Below, in pieces: positions 14,860 through 23,580 of a stretch of DNA of 60,289 nucleotides (its first letter is position 1; each line of letters starts with the position of its first letter). The notes under the pieces are model-generated. The model was not told where the DNA came from and ran no database searches. It was given only the letters and a program-made list of their open reading frames with translations. The stretch is from a virus. The DNA lies in IMG/VR virus record IMGVR_UViG_3300028177_000006, positions 1 to 60,289 of that record. One strand, 5' to 3'. A program made the position numbers and the translations under genes.

Positions 14860-14880
14860 TATAAATAGTTTGTTAAAGGG

Positions 14881-15618
14881 TTAAAGGCGGTTTAGCAGCA
14901 AAGCAGTATCTTTCCAAGAGGTGACGCTGTGAACGTGTCCATTGGGTCGCTTTTCTACCAGTTGTGCGATTGCATAATCGTTGCCGGGAAATTCTGTTCT
15001 ATCTCCTACAAAATGTATTGTAACATCTTTCGGCAAATCTTTAAAATGTTCCCGAATCACCTGTGACTTGTCGCACCCTTTGGCAAAAATATCGATGCTT
15101 ACTGCGCCACCAATCACGAAGTCCAACTTGGGATATTTGGCTTGTAGCATAGCCACAATCTCTTCTCTCTCCTTGTGCTCGGCATCGTACTGTGTATAGG
15201 CTTTGCGTTGCTTCTGGGTCGCTTTACCGCCTACAATCGAGAAGTTGATCATGCCAGTTCGCTCAGAAGCATGTTCACCGGTCTTGACGGGGTACTTAGA
15301 ATCCGTGACGATTTTTGCCAATGTCGGAAACAACTTCTTTGGCGCGGTAAATTTGTTTTCATACCCGAAGAACCATGCTCGCGATTCATCGCGTTTGTTT
15401 TTGTAATACACGTTGCCCATACATGCAAAGACTCCAGCTATGCCCTCCATAACATCACCGCCTAGCTGCTCGCATAGGCGTATGAAGCTACCGCCAGAAA
15501 CTAAATAAACCTCTTTGTTTTCAATCCATTTCAAGAAATCTTTGCGAAATTCTGGGGAAGCTGTTTGCTTTGGTGGTGTCAATGTCCCATCAACATCGAA
15601 CAAGTAGAGGCATCTCAA
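14881..15618 (-). CDS. Phosphomannomutase-like HAD enzyme
   Basis: 245 residues starting at TTG 15618. LYLFDVDGTLTPPKQ at 4-18 is the HAD nucleophile motif of eukaryotic-type phosphomannomutases. RTGMINFSIVGG near 140, GGAVSIDIFAKGCDKSQ near 190 and FVGDRTEFPGNDYAIA near 214 match the cap and Mg-binding segments of that family. The reaction would be mannose-6-phosphate to mannose-1-phosphate. The next gene upstream is a mannose-phosphate-isomerase-type cupin, so the pair may feed GDP-mannose synthesis for surface or DNA glycosylation. The in-frame region before TTG contains a stop, so TTG is forced. Confidence 0.8.
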   Translation of the reverse strand: MRCLYLFDVDGTLTPPKQTASPEFRKDFLKWIENKEVYLVSGGSFIRLCEQLGGDVMEGIAGVFACMGNVYYKNKRDESRAWFFGYENKFTAPKKLFPTLAKIVTDSKYPVKTGEHASERTGMINFSIVGGKATQKQRKAYTQYDAEHKEREEIVAMLQAKYPKLDFVIGGAVSIDIFAKGCDKSQVIREHFKDLPKDVTIHFVGDRTEFPGNDYAIAQLVEKRPNGHVHSVTSWKDTALLLNRL

Positions 15619-15620
15619 GG

Positions 15621-15983
15621 TTAATCATTCCCCCGATTGTAGTCATCCTGCAAGCGCACTACATCATCAATCTCCGGAGTGCTGACCTCGATTAGTGTCA
15701 CGTCTTCTTTGTCGGCGCAATAACGATGAATCATTCCGCTTCCGATGTGCTGGCTGTCTCCCTCATTTAGTACCACCTTGATTCCAGTCTCCGTCTTGAC
15801 GTGCTGGTGGTGCGGTCCTATCTCTAGCAACAGCGATCCCTTGAGGACATATATAGTCTCGTCCTTTACGACATGATACTGAAGGGAGAGTCTATGCCCT
15901 GCATTGATGTGCAGAATCTTTCCCAAATAGTTGTCGGTGATTGCCCAACGATCTTCATAGCCCCAAGGCTTATCTACTCTCAT
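15621..15983 (-). CDS. Mannose-6-phosphate isomerase-type cupin
   Basis: 120 residues beginning MRVDKPWGYEDRW behind GGAGATAGT. KPWGYEDRW, GKILHINAGHRLSLQYH, ETIYVLKGSLLLE and IEVSTPEIDDVVRLQDDY are the signature of the cupin domain of type II mannose-6-phosphate isomerases (the C-terminal domain of ManC/AlgA). His and Glu ligands for metal are present in GHRLSLQYH and the second cupin motif (SGMIHR). It ends three bases before the phosphomannomutase. Predicted to convert fructose-6-P and mannose-6-P. Confidence 0.8.
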   Translation of the reverse strand: MRVDKPWGYEDRWAITDNYLGKILHINAGHRLSLQYHVVKDETIYVLKGSLLLEIGPHHQHVKTETGIKVVLNEGDSQHIGSGMIHRYCADKEDVTLIEVSTPEIDDVVRLQDDYNRGND

Positions 15984-15984
15984 A

Positions 15985-16335
15985 CTATCTCCAAAATAGC
16001 TGCACACCCATAATGCAGCAGGACAAGCCGATGCAGATCATCGTCTTGGTTGTGAACATGCTTTCGTTCAAAAGCAAGTAGGTTAATATTGGGAACACAA
16101 AATACGATGCTGCGAAGCCCATGAATCTGCCCGACCATGCCTCTCCAGTCTCTTCAAAGATATAGCGTGTCGCCATCCAGAAACTGAGCCCAACAGGGAT
16201 AGAGTAGATGCCAACAGCAAGCAAAGGCTTGTCCTTCCACCATTCCCACGCAAACTGAGAGTTTAGCTGAAACCATGCACAGATGTGTCCAACGATAAAA
16301 AAGCAAATGCCGTAGAAAAAGTTAATGTTAGGCAT
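15985..16335 (-). CDS. Integral membrane protein, four TM segments
   Basis: 116 residues with four hydrophobic stretches, at about 4-20, 40-57, 72-88 and 96-114 (MPNINFFYGICFFIVG; LLAVGIYSIPVGLSF; GFAASYFVFPILTYLL; MICIGLSCCIMGVQ). The length and spacing resemble half of a drug/metabolite-transporter domain, but the family is not clear. Conserved hypothetical membrane proteins of this kind occur in marine T4-like phages. The neighbours are sugar-phosphate enzymes. Confidence 0.68.
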   Translation of the reverse strand: MPNINFFYGICFFIVGHICAWFQLNSQFAWEWWKDKPLLAVGIYSIPVGLSFWMATRYIFEETGEAWSGRFMGFAASYFVFPILTYLLLNESMFTTKTMICIGLSCCIMGVQLFWR

Positions 16336-16783
16336 TGTTGCTCCATTTCAAATACTTGTATAGTGCGCTCGTAACCATCGAGTGCCACAGCTTGTCGTCG
16401 ATTGGAATCTGAAAGTCTGAAGCTATCTCTAAGCCCTTCTCCCATGCCATCACCTCTTCTCTGAGGGTATCGATCTTGTGTGCTCGGGTCGCTCTTTTGC
16501 TGTTCAAGACTGCAGCCGGATAGCGACGAGCATGCTCCACCTCGCACTCGCGCAGAAGCACATGCCCTGTCTCATGCAGCAGCATATATAACTGTCTTTC
16601 GAGAGTTACACGGTTGTCAACTATAATAAAGTCGCCGGGAATAATGGATCGCTTACTGTGAAATAGTGCGGTTTCGCCGTCGTGTTCAAAAACAACAGGC
16701 AACCCATATTCGATATCTAGAAAGACTACAACCCTATCAATGTATTCTCTGATATCACTTTTTTCTTTTTTTGCTGCATTCAT
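16328..16783 (-). CDS. HExxH metallopeptidase-like protein
   Basis: About 151 residues. LLHETGHVLLR near residue 70 is a zinc-protease HExxH site inside a helix, and a downstream Glu (REEVMAWEKG) could be the third ligand, as in IrrE/M78-type gluzincins. No signal peptide, so it acts in the cytoplasm. ATG 16783 sits six bases from GAAG; an ATG 12 bases earlier abuts its ribosome site. The role may be cleavage of a host regulator; inference only. Confidence 0.68.
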   Translation of the reverse strand: MNAAKKEKSDIREYIDRVVVFLDIEYGLPVVFEHDGETALFHSKRSIIPGDFIIVDNRVTLERQLYMLLHETGHVLLRECEVEHARRYPAAVLNSKRATRAHKIDTLREEVMAWEKGLEIASDFQIPIDDKLWHSMVTSALYKYLKWSNNA

Positions 16784-17045
16784 GACAGTCTTCATCTTCC
16801 AATCCTAGGTGATCTTTCAAGTCGTTGAAGCCACCAATGACTTCTTCATCCCCATTTATATCGCATTTAACAACCAATGGTAAAGTTGGCCAACGATATT
16901 TCTTGCCGACAAAAACCTGCATCTCTGGGCTTTTATCCAGAAAGGTTAATGCATACTCATAGCCAGAACGGTCTAGCTGTTTTACAGCTTCGATAGCGTA
17001 GGGGTCGTGACCCGTGCCATACACATGATAAAACAAAATAGACAT
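16755..17045 (-). CDS. Glutaredoxin-fold protein lacking the CxxC site
   Basis: MSILFYHVYGTGHDPYAIEAVKQLDRSGYEY...YRWPTLPLVVKCD...VIGGFNDLKDHLGL. The cis-Pro segment (WPTLPLVV) and GGFNDL match glutaredoxins, but the active-site CPYC is replaced by HDPYA. A C-terminal CHEC motif in a lysine-rich tail supplies the only vicinal cysteines. It may be a non-redox scaffold, or may use the tail cysteines. The phage also encodes a class II ribonucleotide reductase that would need a thiol donor. Confidence 0.65.
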   Translation of the reverse strand: MSILFYHVYGTGHDPYAIEAVKQLDRSGYEYALTFLDKSPEMQVFVGKKYRWPTLPLVVKCDINGDEEVIGGFNDLKDHLGLEDEDCHECSKKRKK

Positions 17046-17047
17046 CG

Positions 17048-17341
17048 TTATCCCTGCAGGAGAGCCTTCGTCTGAATACTAAGTTTGGTCTCGATGGTGC
17101 CGATACCGCCCACAACCACAATGTCCAAGCCTCCGTGTCCACGATTCATTTGAATCTTGGTGAACTCTTGGCGCTCATCTAAGCCATCAGGCAGGATGCC
17201 TTCTTTGAGCAAAGATGTCGCACGGTGGTCTGGTCTAAGGCACACTACATAGTCTGGGTTGACAACAACCTCGCGCAGCGTCCACTTTCCGCTCTTCTGG
17301 GTGGGCTGTTCATACAACTCCACCAGTTTAATTCCTTTCAT
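17048..17341 (-). CDS. Conserved phage protein (97 aa)
   Basis: MKGIKLVELYEQPTQKSGKW, TLREVVVNPDYVVCLRPD, LPDGLDERQEFTKIQMNRG and a hydrophobic GLDIVVVGG strand. This set of motifs is conserved among marine T4-like phages and has no assigned function. It overlaps the upstream gene's stop by four bases. Confidence 0.72.
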   Translation of the reverse strand: MKGIKLVELYEQPTQKSGKWTLREVVVNPDYVVCLRPDHRATSLLKEGILPDGLDERQEFTKIQMNRGHGGLDIVVVGGIGTIETKLSIQTKALLQG

Positions 17342-17574
17342 TTCTCCTCCGGTGTGTAGGGATAGACGTGGGCTTTCTTCACCAACATCCTGCGCCCTTT
17401 AATAAAAAGTTTAAGTCCCGCATCGGCTTCTTCCAAGAAGATTCCTGTTGTCGGTGCCTCAGTCACCAAGACGTTCCCAGAGCCCCAGTGCCACAACTGG
17501 ACATCCTGCGGAATATAGACCAGATCGCCGTGGGCGAACTGTTCGCTATCCGGTTTCTGGTGTTTCGTCTTCAT
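17338..17574 (-). CDS. Small SH3-like protein (78 aa)
   Basis: MKTKHQKPDSEQFAHGDLVYIPQDVQLW, TTGIFLEEADAGLKLFIKGRR, VKKAHVYPYTPEEK. The HGDLVYIP box, TGIFLEE strand and a final strand before YPY fit the small barrel plan, and PTTGIFLEE is shared with a protein family in cyanophage-like genomes. Overlaps the upstream gene by 29 bases. Function unknown. Confidence 0.65.
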   Translation of the reverse strand: MKTKHQKPDSEQFAHGDLVYIPQDVQLWHWGSGNVLVTEAPTTGIFLEEADAGLKLFIKGRRMLVKKAHVYPYTPEEK

Positions 17575-17842
17575 TCATTTTTCCCTGAATAGCGTTGTTG
17601 TAACCTGACAGCAGCGAGGCTGCATCCTCAAGCCGCTGGTCGATGCGTGCAAGGCTCTGGCGAGTCTTATCAATAAGTTCCAGAATTTCTTCGCCCTTCA
17701 ACTGATCCTTTACTGTAACGTCGTCGATATTGGCTACGTGATTGGACAGGAAAAGCAAAGACTTGCCGCTCTCTCTCATAAATTCAGTAATCAAGTCGGG
17801 AATGTTCTCCAACTCTTCTGAATAAGTAATGTTAACTCTCAT
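17546..17842 (-). CDS. Conserved phage protein (98 aa)
   Basis: MRVNITYSEELENIPDLITEFM..., helical with two long amphipathic helices (EEILELIDKTRQSLARIDQRLEDA). The MRVNITYSxELExxP start is recurrent in marine T4-like phages. No enzyme motif; a small adaptor is possible. Unknown. Confidence 0.68.
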   Translation of the reverse strand: MRVNITYSEELENIPDLITEFMRESGKSLLFLSNHVANIDDVTVKDQLKGEEILELIDKTRQSLARIDQRLEDAASLLSGYNNAIQGKMNEDETPETG

Positions 17843-17865
17843 CTATACTCCAATAGATACTGTTG

Positions 17866-18195
17866 TTAGCTGCCGGAAACGATCATTCCCCAAATGCTAT
17901 TCATCACCAGCGCAATAGTCAAGCTAACGATTGACCATGTGATCTTGGTGTTTGCTGCCTTCCAAGTCTCTAGCTGTTGGACCCGCGCCTCCAACTGAGC
18001 ATGGCGGGCATACAAGCCCTGATCGGGGTTGTACATGGCTTCTTTGATCATAGAAATGTCATCAGCCGCTTCACTGATGTCGGACTTGATCCCGTCGATG
18101 CCGCTGCTAAGCAGATCGATCTTGGAACTCAAAGTCGCCATCGACTGGTTCAGTTCAAGCATTGTGATCACATTTTCGGAAATATCTGGAGCCAT
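17866..18195 (-). CDS. Coiled-coil plus C-terminal TM protein (holin-like candidate)
   Basis: 109 residues. Residues 8-85 form heptad-rich helices (SSKIDLLSSGIDGIKSDI; LEARVQQLETWKAAN). Residues 87-106 form one membrane span (ITWSIVSLTIALVMNSIWGM). This tail-anchored topology resembles XhlA-type haemolysin/holin accessories. The endolysin gene is about 3.4 kb away, so a lysis role is only suggested. It lies directly downstream of groEL. Confidence 0.55.
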   Translation of the reverse strand: MAPDISENVITMLELNQSMATLSSKIDLLSSGIDGIKSDISEAADDISMIKEAMYNPDQGLYARHAQLEARVQQLETWKAANTKITWSIVSLTIALVMNSIWGMIVSGS

Positions 18196-18205
18196 AGTAC
18201 TTTAA

Positions 18206-19795
18206 TTAGTCCGATGTTTCGATTACCGCGTGACTGGTTGTAAATAAAGTGCCGGCTGCTGATGCTGCATTCTGCAACGCACAACGGGTGACCTTCACAG
18301 GGTCAATCACGCCAGACTCTACCATCTTTGTCAGCTTGCCAGTGTGAAAATCCCAGCCCTCATCAGGTGAAGCTGCACGGATCTTATCACAAATCAAATC
18401 AGGGCTTTCCCCTGCATTCACTGCCATCTGTCTAAGCGGGGCATGCACTGCAGCCTTTATGATCTCAATCCCACAGCGCTGCTCTTCGTTGTCAGCGTCA
18501 ATCTTCAATGCTGCTGCTGCGCGAATAAGCGCTACGCCTCCGCCGGGTACAATGCCCTCTTGCTGCGCAGATCTTACTGCCTCTAGCGCATCTTCGATCC
18601 GATAACGCTTTTCAGTCATCTCGATCTCGGTGGCTGCGCCCACTCGGATCACAGCAACGCCGCTAGCGAGCCTAGTAATGCGCTCCTGCAGCTTCTCGCA
18701 TTCGTGAATGGAATCAGTTACCGATAGTTCTGCCTTAAGGTTCTCAATCTGTTCCTCGATCTTGGCATAGTCGCCTTCACCGCCGGCAACAGTCGTGCCG
18801 CCCTTGGTAATCTCGATAGTCTTGCAAGAGCCTAAGTGCTCCAAGGTTACTCCCTCCGGAGACAAGCCCTTGGAAATAGTAATGAAGGTCGCGCCTACAG
18901 ATAGTGCCAAGTCCTGCATGATGTTTAGCCGATCCTCGCCATAGCGGGGTGCCTTCACTGCTGCAACCTTGATTCCTGAGTTCATTTCCTGACGGCGAAT
19001 AGCGTTCATGACCAACGCAGCCAATGCCTGACCCTCTACTTCGTCTGCAACAACAATCAATGGACGGCTGCTGCGGTCTGCGATCTCAAGCACAGGCAAC
19101 AACTCATCCACTCGCTCAATCTTGGCATCGGTTACCATAATAAGTGGATTTTCATATCGAACTTGCCTGCGGCGAGAGTCTGTGATGAAAGCGGTGGCTA
19201 CATATCCAGAAGCAAATCGGAAGCCTTCAATCAGATCCAAGCTTGTCTCTAAGCTCCGCGCTTCTTCGACAGTCACAGCCCCATCTTTGCCGACGCTATC
19301 GACTGCAGTTGCCACCAGTTCGCCCAACGTGCGATCATTGTTGGCAGAAATGGTCGCGACGTGAGCAATATCTTCCTTGCTCTTAATCGGCTGAGCCATG
19401 TCCTGAAGGTTAATAACTACTGCAGCTACTGCCTTGTCCATACCGCGCTTCAACTCAATTGGCGACATGCCTGAGGCAAGATAGCGCTGAGATTGTTCTA
19501 GAATCTCACGCGCAAGAACAGTTGCAGTTGTAGTCCCATCGCCGGCTGAAGAATTTGTTTGTGAAGACGCTTGTTTAATGATCTGCGCTCCAACATTCTC
19601 AAACGGATCGTCCAGTTCTACGTGTTTCGCTACAGTCACGCCATCCTTGGTGATGATGGGGGTGCCGCCGGCGGTCTGTAGGATTACATTCCTGCCTCTC
19701 GGTCCCAAAGTTGCTGCTGTATAATCAGCCAGCAGGTTTACGCCATTCATAATCTTCTGGCTTAAGCCCACACCATTGTTGTACTCTTTAGACAA
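18206..19795 (-). CDS. groEL: Chaperonin GroEL
   Basis: 529 residues. LGPRGRNVIL near 30, KDGVTVAKHVELDDPFENVGAQ at 50-72 and GDGTTTATVLA near 86-96 are the ATP-binding and catalytic motifs. The length is near the usual 540, and the protein lacks the bacterial GGM C-terminal repeat. A GroES-like gene is encoded 15 kb away. The pair would fold phage capsid or replication proteins, replacing or supplementing host GroEL, as in other large phages. It has its own near-consensus sigma70 promoter (19821-19849), suggesting immediate, host-driven transcription. Confidence 0.95.
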   Translation of the reverse strand: MSKEYNNGVGLSQKIMNGVNLLADYTAATLGPRGRNVILQTAGGTPIITKDGVTVAKHVELDDPFENVGAQIIKQASSQTNSSAGDGTTTATVLAREILEQSQRYLASGMSPIELKRGMDKAVAAVVINLQDMAQPIKSKEDIAHVATISANNDRTLGELVATAVDSVGKDGAVTVEEARSLETSLDLIEGFRFASGYVATAFITDSRRRQVRYENPLIMVTDAKIERVDELLPVLEIADRSSRPLIVVADEVEGQALAALVMNAIRRQEMNSGIKVAAVKAPRYGEDRLNIMQDLALSVGATFITISKGLSPEGVTLEHLGSCKTIEITKGGTTVAGGEGDYAKIEEQIENLKAELSVTDSIHECEKLQERITRLASGVAVIRVGAATEIEMTEKRYRIEDALEAVRSAQQEGIVPGGGVALIRAAAALKIDADNEEQRCGIEIIKAAVHAPLRQMAVNAGESPDLICDKIRAASPDEGWDFHTGKLTKMVESGVIDPVKVTRCALQNAASAAGTLFTTSHAVIETSD

Positions 19796-19820
19796 TACAC
19801 ACCTCTTGTTTATATTCTAT

Positions 19821-19849
19821 ATTATAACCCAACTTAGCAGGGTTGTCAA
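19821..19849 (-). promoter_or_regulatory. Sigma70 promoter for groEL
   Basis: Minus strand: TTGACA, a 17-base spacer, then TATAAT, both consensus hexamers. It lies in the gap before groEL (start 19795). No CIRCE-type heat-shock operator is visible. Confidence 0.85.
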
Positions 19850-19855
19850 ATGTTA

Positions 19856-21592
19856 TTATTCACTATCGGAAGAAATATCTTCTTCAAGCGACTGCTTAAC
19901 CACCTCTGCATCACTCATCGCTTCTTGACCGTGAGTAATCGCGGTACTGCGCTGGCGTGATGAAAAGTATTCACCGATATTTGTGGTGAGGTTCTGTACA
20001 CCGTCAAGAAGGTTTGCAACGCGACCCTCAAGGGTCTTCGCATAGATCTCAGCGATGGCATCAAATCTTGACGCTGTGAAGTCTAGACTCCCATGACCTT
20101 GCAGGTTAATAGTGCCGCCTAGATTTTGAATCATCTTGAAGGACACTTCCCACTGTGAAGGATCATCCGCTCGACCCTCTGCCAACACGCGCTCTTCTTC
20201 CATAAGGATTTTTTCACGCTGGTAGAAGGTTAATGATTCAGACAATTCCATTGGCTCTTCTTCTTCTGCGGGAACATCTGGTGGGATGTCACCATCGCGA
20301 GCAGCATCAGCTATCGATTTGTGGAGCATCCCTCGCTTAGTGTAGCCGGGAGCCTGTGTGATGATAGCCGCGATTTGTGCCCTGTCTCCTGACTTGATGG
20401 CAGCGTTAAGCTCATCGAGAGAAACGTCGCCCAGCAGCATGCGAGTCTTCTTAGAGCCTCCAGCGATGAATTCTGGCAAGTTCTCTCTCGTAATGTCGAA
20501 CTCCCAGATCTCTAGCGCGCCAACAGCGCCGGACTCTTCCTTTGTTTTATATGCCACAAGGTATTTGATGGCAGGCTCGCCACGTACGAACAAAAAGTCC
20601 ACAAGGTTAGTAAAGCTTCCTTTAACACCCGTGCTCTTACCCAGCAGCTTGAGGCTCACTGGAATGTTCTTGCCGCCATACTGACTGAAGGCAACGAAGT
20701 CTTCAATGGGCAGTGTGCCCTTGACTCGTCCAGCCTCCTGATGCCCGCCGGTTAGCGCAGCCATGAACGCTTCAAATACGAAGCCGGCTGATGACTCATT
20801 GAAGTGGTTCATTGCAGCTTTAAGGCTCTCGATAATAATCATTGTGTTGATGATAACTCGGGGGCTGGTCCTGCGCTTCGCCTTCGCTGGGTCGAGGAAT
20901 TCGTTAAGGTATTGGATTCGACCTGCGATAGAAGTGCCGCCGCGAACAACCTTAAAGATATTGTTTACCTGTTCCCGATCCATGTGTTCTGGGTTTCCCC
21001 ATGCCTCGGTGGGCGTGTACTTGGGAAGTGATAGCACAAACTTTTGACCAGCAGTCTGCTCTTCGTTCATCCGCTCCATTCCTCGGGCGGTCTGCATTGT
21101 CTGTTGACTAAGCAAAGCCTTTAGCTCATCTCCGTCCATGCCACTGTCTGCCAATAGACGAATAGCCTCCATCATATCGGAGTCTACACCCACAAGCAGA
21201 AGCTGACGATAAATCGCGCTCCATTGTTCAGGAGTTAGGCGACCTTCATTCATAGCCATCTGCGGACTTCCCTTGTCCCCAAGACCCTGTGGGTTTGAGA
21301 AGTGAAGCATCACGGAGTCCACCATCGCAACGTCAGGTTCGCCCATGATCTCTGCGACGACGCGCTCGATTGTTGCACGGTCGCCCTCCATGCCAACTGG
21401 CACATGAGTGGCAATCATCTCAGGGTTAATGTTCTGATCAAACCCTGCGGGATCTGAAGCCGCTGCGATATCGGGATATGAATCTCCGATAGTCTCTTCG
21501 ATCATCTCGACCAACATCTCTAAGTTTAATGCTGGCGCCTTTGCTGTATTGAAATACTGCTCAACTAGCAGGTCTAAATCTTTCTTGCTCAT
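19856..21592 (-). CDS. Large protein with possible PD-(D/E)XK-like segment
   Basis: 578 residues, beginning MSKKDLDLLVEQYFNTAK. N-terminal half helical. Around residues 275-345, FEAFMAALTGG, then LPIEDFVAFSQYGG, then NIPVSLKLLGK gives an E...D...S-L-K arrangement like divergent PD-(D/E)XK nucleases. The C-terminal region is helical and acidic. Located between groEL and the endolysin, it could be a virion or packaged protein. A nuclease role is a hypothesis. Four AAGGTTAAT-like motifs fall within or near it. Confidence 0.5.
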   Translation of the reverse strand: MSKKDLDLLVEQYFNTAKAPALNLEMLVEMIEETIGDSYPDIAAASDPAGFDQNINPEMIATHVPVGMEGDRATIERVVAEIMGEPDVAMVDSVMLHFSNPQGLGDKGSPQMAMNEGRLTPEQWSAIYRQLLLVGVDSDMMEAIRLLADSGMDGDELKALLSQQTMQTARGMERMNEEQTAGQKFVLSLPKYTPTEAWGNPEHMDREQVNNIFKVVRGGTSIAGRIQYLNEFLDPAKAKRRTSPRVIINTMIIIESLKAAMNHFNESSAGFVFEAFMAALTGGHQEAGRVKGTLPIEDFVAFSQYGGKNIPVSLKLLGKSTGVKGSFTNLVDFLFVRGEPAIKYLVAYKTKEESGAVGALEIWEFDITRENLPEFIAGGSKKTRMLLGDVSLDELNAAIKSGDRAQIAAIITQAPGYTKRGMLHKSIADAARDGDIPPDVPAEEEEPMELSESLTFYQREKILMEEERVLAEGRADDPSQWEVSFKMIQNLGGTINLQGHGSLDFTASRFDAIAEIYAKTLEGRVANLLDGVQNLTTNIGEYFSSRQRSTAITHGQEAMSDAEVVKQSLEEDISSDSE

Positions 21593-21599
21593 GCTCTAA

Positions 21600-22535
21600 T
21601 TAGTCTCCGATTTCTTCTTTTGCTTCATCAAGTAGCTTACAAATGTCTAAACCTGCACAATCAATCTTGCGGCTGGTCAAGTGATAGTGGCTGACGAATC
21701 CCTTGAAGGTACCTCGGGAAGCTTTGCTGTCAACTGTTGTACTGGTTCCGTGCTCATCTTCCGGTGTCTCCAACGGGATGCCGATGCCCTTGTGGATAGC
21801 TTTCCACAACGCTTTCAGTGCTTCAATCTGTACCGGATAAAAGTCGGTGAAAGGCTTGAGCTTGCTGCCGTGAACCCATGCGCCGTCCTGTATGGGTCGC
21901 TCGCCAAAACCATTCTTCTTATACCAAGCTTGATACTTAGGGTAGTACGCATTGCTGATCTCGACACCGACAGACCTATGGTTGACCTTGCCGATGCCCG
22001 CGTGCCATGCGCCGTGTTGCGTATCTAATAGCTGATAGATCGTGCCATCGTTATCGATGCAGAAGTGTACCGAAATGCCGCGACGGGCTAATACGTTTGC
22101 ACAGGACTCTGAAGACAGACAGACATCCCAATGATTGACGAACATGGTCGGCTCGCGATCTGGCTTGCCGGCATAACTATAATAAGTGCCTCTCTTTGTT
22201 CCCAGTCCATCCGGGTCATCCCAGAGTACTACCTTCTGCCAGTCAATCTCCAAGAACTTGCCATTATGAACGATGTATTTCTTATCATCACAGCCATCAT
22301 CTCCCCTTAAGTAAGGAGAACTGTATGGAATATGGTCAGAGATATCAGCTTCGCGCTCAGTCCAGACACGCCGGAAGGTCATTGGTCCAACCAGACCATC
22401 CGCTGTGAGTCCGTTATCTTTCTGCCATTTCTTAATAGCAGCAACTAGATCATCATCATTGTAGTCACAGCCAAACCACGAAGGCTCCCAGCCTAGGGAG
22501 TCTTGCGAAGACTTGTTGTAGAATACCTTGTCCAT
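21600..22535 (-). CDS. Endolysin: N-acetylmuramoyl-L-alanine amidase with peptidoglycan-binding domain
   Basis: 311 residues. An N-terminal PG-binding helix bundle at about 27-58 (LVAAIKKWQKDNGLTADG, VGPMTFRRVW) is followed by an Amidase_2/PGRP-type catalytic domain. FVNHWDV, HGAWHAG, GVEISNAYY and FVSHYHLTSRKIDCAGLD supply the zinc His/His/Cys ligands and the general acid-base residues. It cleaves the MurNAc-L-Ala bond. No signal peptide, so it needs a holin; the coiled-coil/TM gene at 17866 is a candidate. Confidence 0.88.
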   Translation of the reverse strand: MDKVFYNKSSQDSLGWEPSWFGCDYNDDDLVAAIKKWQKDNGLTADGLVGPMTFRRVWTEREADISDHIPYSSPYLRGDDGCDDKKYIVHNGKFLEIDWQKVVLWDDPDGLGTKRGTYYSYAGKPDREPTMFVNHWDVCLSSESCANVLARRGISVHFCIDNDGTIYQLLDTQHGAWHAGIGKVNHRSVGVEISNAYYPKYQAWYKKNGFGERPIQDGAWVHGSKLKPFTDFYPVQIEALKALWKAIHKGIGIPLETPEDEHGTSTTVDSKASRGTFKGFVSHYHLTSRKIDCAGLDICKLLDEAKEEIGD

Positions 22536-22543
22536 TCAAAACC

Positions 22544-23191
22544 TCAAACAATAATGTCCGCGATACCGTACTCAACCGCTTCTGTGGCTGAGAGATATAC
22601 ATTGACCTTTCTCTCCAACAATCTCTTAAGAGTTCGCTTGGTTAGGTTAGTCTCTCGGACGAGGGCATTGACATAGTTTTCTTGAGAGTTTCTAATCTCG
22701 TCCATTTCATTTTCTAGATTATGGAGCGAGCCATGGTTTCCGCCGATGACCGAATGGATCATTACACGGCAGTTGGCACCGATCTTGCGCTTGCCCTTGG
22801 AGCCGGCTGCTAGCAATAGAACGCCAGCAGACATCACCTTTCCTAATCCGAATGTGTGGATCTCGCAATCCTTCTGGATCATACGCATTACATCGTAGAG
22901 AGCGAACATATCGTCGGCGCTGCCGCCGTACGTGGAGATGATAAACTCCATTGGCTCCCATTCTTCCTGTCCCTCTTCCCCAGACTTGCCTGAGTTGTGG
23001 AGGACCAGCAAGCCGCTTAGGGTCTCGCGGGACTTGCGTTCATCGATGTCTCCGTAAAGACCTACGACGCGCATCTCCTCATCGGGCTCCATGCCCAAGG
23101 CAGCGGCTAGCTGCTCTGCGGTCAGGTCATTGCCTGACTCCTCTTCTTCTTCTTCTTTCTTCTCTGCTTCTTTTTTGGGCGACATCAACAT
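22544..23191 (-). CDS. ClpP-like serine protease 1
   Basis: 215 residues. A 30-residue Lys/Glu-rich leader precedes a ClpP fold: YGGSADDMFALYD at 88-100, GKVMSAG with Ser121 and VMIHSVIGG with His146, the standard 25-residue spacing. Where ClpP usually has Asp in E-R-D, this protein has LERKVNV, so the third triad residue is Lys or is supplied elsewhere. It sits next to an acidic scaffold-like gene and may serve as the prohead protease, as ClpP-type proteases do in some phages. A host-protein-degrading role is the alternative. Confidence 0.8.
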   Translation of the reverse strand: MLMSPKKEAEKKEEEEEESGNDLTAEQLAAALGMEPDEEMRVVGLYGDIDERKSRETLSGLLVLHNSGKSGEEGQEEWEPMEFIISTYGGSADDMFALYDVMRMIQKDCEIHTFGLGKVMSAGVLLLAAGSKGKRKIGANCRVMIHSVIGGNHGSLHNLENEMDEIRNSQENYVNALVRETNLTKRTLKRLLERKVNVYLSATEAVEYGIADIIV

Positions 23192-23559
23192 TATAACTTC
23201 CTTCTGTTTTCTTCAAAATGCTTGACCGCTCCCTCCCAATCAGAAAACTTTACGAACTGTTTCCTATATGTGGTCGGGAAGCTGGCTAAGTAATTATCTA
23301 TTGCTGCCTTTTTCCACCGACCAAATTCGTAATCATCCATATTTTTTTGGCGGATAATGGTAGCTTTATCTTCTGCATCTTCTAACTTCTTATACTTCAA
23401 TGCTCTGAAGAACTCTATGTCTTCGGTCGCTGATATCATCAACTTTAATGATTGTAGTCCGACTCTTTCGACGAACATACCCATCCGACCTACGGTCATT
23501 AGGTTCGTTATAGCACAGCCTACCAGATACCCGATAAGTCCGCCTAGTGCATACTCCAT
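23191..23559 (-). CDS. Membrane-anchored conserved phage protein (122 aa)
   Basis: An N-terminal membrane span at about 3-22 (YALGGLIGYLVGCAITNLMT), then a soluble region (ATEDIEFFRALKYKKLED, IIRQKNMDDYEFGRWKKAAID, LASFPTTYRKQF). The RQKNMDDYEFGRWKK segment recurs in marine myovirus proteins of unknown function. Inner-membrane location is predicted. The stop overlaps the start of ClpP1. Confidence 0.68.
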   Translation of the reverse strand: MEYALGGLIGYLVGCAITNLMTVGRMGMFVERVGLQSLKLMISATEDIEFFRALKYKKLEDAEDKATIIRQKNMDDYEFGRWKKAAIDNYLASFPTTYRKQFVKFSDWEGAVKHFEENRRKL

Positions 23560-23580
23560 TGCAACTCCATTTTTAAATAC

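Noticed and set aside
16755-17045. Calling this protein a normal glutaredoxin
   Set aside because: The CPYC active site is missing, so only the fold is claimed.
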